Origin: a virus
Direction: 5' to 3' (one strand)
IMG/VR virus record: IMGVR_UViG_3300043437_001049
Location: 1-45,424 of that record
DNA length: 45,424 nt
Of the stretch, positions 43,971-45,424 are shown one piece after another. Positions within the stretch are counted from its first letter, which is position 1, and each line of letters begins with the position of its first letter. Both the position numbers and the translations under genes were made by a program. Under the pieces are notes generated by a model that saw only the letters and a program-made list of their open reading frames with translations, did no database searches and was not told where the DNA came from.

Positions 43971-43986
43971 CCGTTCGTCATCAACC
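43929..43986 (+). repeat. Repeated leader element, copy 1
   Basis: An imperfect stem CCAAG (43929-43933) pairs with CTTGG (43941-43945). It is followed by GAACAGCGCGTTCATC (43956-43971), which can form a small hairpin itself, and ATCAACC (43980-43986). AAGGA and the start of the 65-residue gene (44005) follow. It lies in the space between divergent terS and the small-gene array. See copies 2 and 3 at 44215-44280 and 44837-44899. Confidence 0.7.
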
Positions 43987-44004
43987 ACATCGAAGGACAC
44001 GGAA

Positions 44005-44202
44005 ATGAACCAGCTCGAAAACCTCCTCACACAAATCGCCCAGCAGCACCTGCGGATCGAGACCCTGGAGACACGCAAGTCGGACGGTCTCGACTTCCAC
44101 GACGTGGCGGTCTGGTGCCTGCGCGACGCCCTCGAAGCCGCCTTCAACGCGGGCGTCGAACAGGGCAGCAAGGCCACGAAGTCGGACAAGGCCAACAACT
44201 GA
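44005..44202 (+). CDS. Small protein, DUF6900-like
   Basis: This 65-residue protein starts at ATG 44005 with AAGGA upstream. It is predicted helical: ENLLTQIAQQHLRIETLETR, then DFHDVAVWCLRDALEAAFNAG. The pattern resembles DUF6900 proteins found on mobile elements (recalled, not searched). It is the first of three plus-strand genes that diverge from terS and share a 5' leader. The function is unknown. Confidence 0.6.
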   Translation: MNQLENLLTQIAQQHLRIETLETRKSDGLDFHDVAVWCLRDALEAAFNAGVEQGSKATKSDKANN

Positions 44203-44214
44203 TCAAGAACTTTC

Positions 44215-44280
44215 GAAGCCAAGCAGATAGCGCTTGGCTTCACTCCCGAACAGCGCGTTCATCACGTCACCCCATCAACC
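44215..44280 (+). repeat. Repeated leader element, copy 2
   Basis: The perfect 10-bp inverted repeat GAAGCCAAGC (44215-44224) and GCTTGGCTTC (44232-44241) has a 7-base loop. It is followed by GAACAGCGCGTTCATC (44248-44263) and ATCAACC (44274-44280). The AAGGAG site and ATG of the DUF3489 gene come 20 bases later. The element begins 12 bases after the stop of the preceding gene. Confidence 0.75.
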
Positions 44281-44300
44281 CCTTGCACAAGGAGAAGCAA

Positions 44301-44816
44301 ATGACCACCACCCAACTGACCCCGGCGCAGCACGCGATCCTGGCCTACGCCCTCGAACACACTGGCGGCAAGATCGACTGGTTCCCCGACAACATCAAAG
44401 GCGGCGCACGCAAGAAGGTGCTCGACGGCCTGCTCAACCGCGCGCTGATCACCTCCGACGGCACCCGCTGGTTCGTGGCCGCCGAGGGCTACGACGCGAT
44501 GGGGCGCGCCCGGCCTGCGCCTGCGCCCTTGGAGGCAGACCCCGAAATCGAGGCCACCGTCGCGGCCGCAGAGGCCACGTGGGCCAAGGAGCGCGCAGAG
44601 GCCAAGCCCCGCACCCGCGAGAACAGCAAGCAGGCCACCGTGATCCAGATGCTGCAGCGCCCCGAGGGTGCAACCGTGCAGCAGATCTGCCAGACCACCG
44701 GCTGGCAGGCGCACACGGTGCGCGGCACCTTTGCCGGAGCCTTCAAGAAGAAGCTCGGCCTGACCATCGTCTCGGACAAGGCCCAGGGCGGCGAGCGGGT
44801 CTACCGGATCGCCTGA
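44301..44816 (+). CDS. DUF3489 domain protein
   Basis: The 171-residue protein starts at ATG 44301 after an AAGGAG site. The N-terminal part (TPAQHAILAYALEHTGGKIDW, then DGLLNRALITSDGTRWFV) looks like a small winged-helix unit. The linker is Ala/Glu-rich. The C-terminal DUF3489 region shows KQATVIQMLQRPEGATVQQI, TGWQAHTVRGTFAG and a final KKLGLTIVSDKAQGGERVY. DUF3489 proteins are common in proteobacterial mobile elements and are presumed DNA-binding. The gene is flanked by leader copies on both sides. Confidence 0.85.
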   Translation: MTTTQLTPAQHAILAYALEHTGGKIDWFPDNIKGGARKKVLDGLLNRALITSDGTRWFVAAEGYDAMGRARPAPAPLEADPEIEATVAAAEATWAKERAEAKPRTRENSKQATVIQMLQRPEGATVQQICQTTGWQAHTVRGTFAGAFKKKLGLTIVSDKAQGGERVYRIA

Positions 44817-44836
44817 TCAGAAAGATCGAGAAAGAG

Positions 44837-44899
44837 GCCAAGCAGCGCTTGGCTTTTCAATCGAACAGCGCGTTACTACGGGTGTCGCAACGATCAACC
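44837..44899 (+). repeat. Repeated leader element, copy 3
   Basis: GCCAAGC (44837-44843) and GCTTGGC (44847-44853) form a stem with a 3-base loop followed by TTTT, so this copy could act as a terminator for the DUF3489 gene. GAACAGCGCGTT (44863-44874) and ATCAACC (44893-44899) follow, then AAGGAG and ATG 44914. The third copy differs from the others after GAACAGCGCGTT (ACTACG instead of CATC). Confidence 0.72.
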
Positions 44900-44913
44900 C
44901 CAAGGAGCCAGAG

Positions 44914-45282
44914 ATGAACACCAACCAGCAAATGCCCGCCACCCAGAATGAAGCCTGGGGCTTTTGGGGCACGATGAACGAACACGCCAACGCCGCGTGG
45001 CCACTGGCGATGACCGCCATCTCGGACGCCACCAACCAGCCCCTCGAATCAGTCCTGGTCTTCCTCGACAGCCGCCACGGACGACACTTCGCCGACGACG
45101 TCCTCAACCAACTGCACGCGGGCCGCGATCTGGCAGACGCCATCAACGCCGCCACCCAGCAGTGGATGCGCTGGACGATTGGCCGCCAGACCAGCAAGCA
45201 ATACGGCATCCCGCGCGGTCTGCCCTACCTGACGGGCTTCGTGATTCACTGCGAGATCACCGACGAGTCGCTGGCCGCCTGA
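44914..45282 (+). CDS. Hypothetical accessory protein
   Basis: This 122-residue protein starts at ATG 44914 with AAGGAG 7 bases upstream. It looks like a single helical domain (EAWGFWGTMNEHANAAWPLA; SVLVFLDSRHGRHFADDVL; LADAINAATQQWMRWTIG) with a short strand-rich end (PYLTGFVIHCEITDE). I do not recognise a family. Its last 37 bases overlap the convergent methyltransferase gene. It shares the repeated leader with the two preceding genes. Confidence 0.65.
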   Translation: MNTNQQMPATQNEAWGFWGTMNEHANAAWPLAMTAISDATNQPLESVLVFLDSRHGRHFADDVLNQLHAGRDLADAINAATQQWMRWTIGRQTSKQYGIPRGLPYLTGFVIHCEITDESLAA

Positions 45283-45424
45283 TCGAACGTCACGCCATCC
45301 GCCTCGCGGGTGGCTTGCTTGCACGCCCAGTCCTGCCAGCGGCGCACGATCACGTCGACGTACTTGGGGTCGAGCTCGATCAGCCGGGCCAGCCGTCCTG
45401 ACTTTTCAGCGGCGATCAGCGTCG
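45246..45424 (-). CDS. DNA methyltransferase, C-terminal fragment (runs off window)
   Basis: The last 58 codons of a minus-strand gene enter from the right edge, ending with TGA at 45246-45248. The frame reads TLIAAEKSGRLARLIELDP and then KYVDVIVRRWQDW, which is the conserved end of gamma/beta-class N6-adenine or N4-cytosine DNA methyltransferases (motif I region in permuted enzymes: GT-TLIAAE, IELDPxYxDVIxxRW). Phage-borne methyltransferases of this kind commonly protect phage DNA. The gene's start and the catalytic PPY motif are outside the window. Confidence 0.8.
   Translation of the reverse strand, partial: TLIAAEKSGRLARLIELDPKYVDVIVRRWQDWACKQATREADGVTFDQAASDSSVISQ

Noticed and set aside
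45281-45300. A possible fourth leader copy after the third small gene (GATCGAACGTCACGCCATCC)
   Set aside because: It lacks the GCTTGG inverted repeat and GAACAGCGCGTT and lies inside the methyltransferase coding end. The similarity is limited to short shared words.
1-45424. CRISPR arrays, insertion sequences, rRNA genes
   Set aside because: No regularly spaced repeats, transposase frames with terminal inverted repeats, or rRNA sequence were seen.

Overview
The window looks like chromosomal DNA of a high-GC Gram-negative bacterium. By eye it is GC-rich throughout with G/C-ending codons. The gene families suggest a proteobacterium, most likely of the Burkholderiales or a similar high-GC group; no rRNA or housekeeping gene is present to fix the taxon. 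It has two blocks: a phage-defence operon (about 0.3-17.9 kb, plus strand) and the late half of a tailed prophage (17.9-43.9 kb, minus strand). A short divergent array of accessory genes lies at the right edge (44.0-45.4 kb).

Defence block. A WYL-domain regulator of the BrxR type is followed by pglW (NERD nuclease plus two kinase domains), pglX (adenine methyltransferase), pglY (P-loop ATPase) and pglZ (alkaline-phosphatase-like). This is the core set of Pgl/BREX type 2. Two junctions are 4-base overlaps (pglW/pglX and pglY/pglZ). A GmrSD/BrxU-like DUF262-DUF1524 protein and a 72-residue zinc-ribbon protein follow in the same orientation. brxD and brxHI, usual in type 2 loci, are absent here. 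The promoter upstream of the regulator has a perfect palindrome overlapping its -35 box, consistent with autorepression. A broken PLD-like gene diverges from it on the left.

Prophage block. Reading from right to left in transcription order: terS, terL, three fibre-like genes, gpW, lambda gpB-type portal, S49 protease with a nested scaffold, gpD-type decoration protein, gpE-type capsid, head-tail connectors, tail terminator, tail tube, frameshifting tail chaperones, tape measure, tail-tip proteins, holin-type membrane proteins and a GH24 endolysin. Head and packaging are lambda-like; the tail is a long non-contractile (siphovirus) tail. The endolysin and the zinc-ribbon gene converge with only 8 bases between them. 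The early region, integrase and att sites are not visible, so whether the defence operon is prophage cargo or a neighbouring island is undecided.

Right edge. Three small plus-strand genes (a DUF6900-like gene, a DUF3489 gene and one unknown) are each preceded by a copy of the same leader: an inverted repeat with GCTTGG arms, then GAACAGCGCGTT, then ATCAACC and a Shine-Dalgarno sequence. This repeated leader is the least explained structure in the window. The end of a DNA methyltransferase gene enters from the right on the minus strand.
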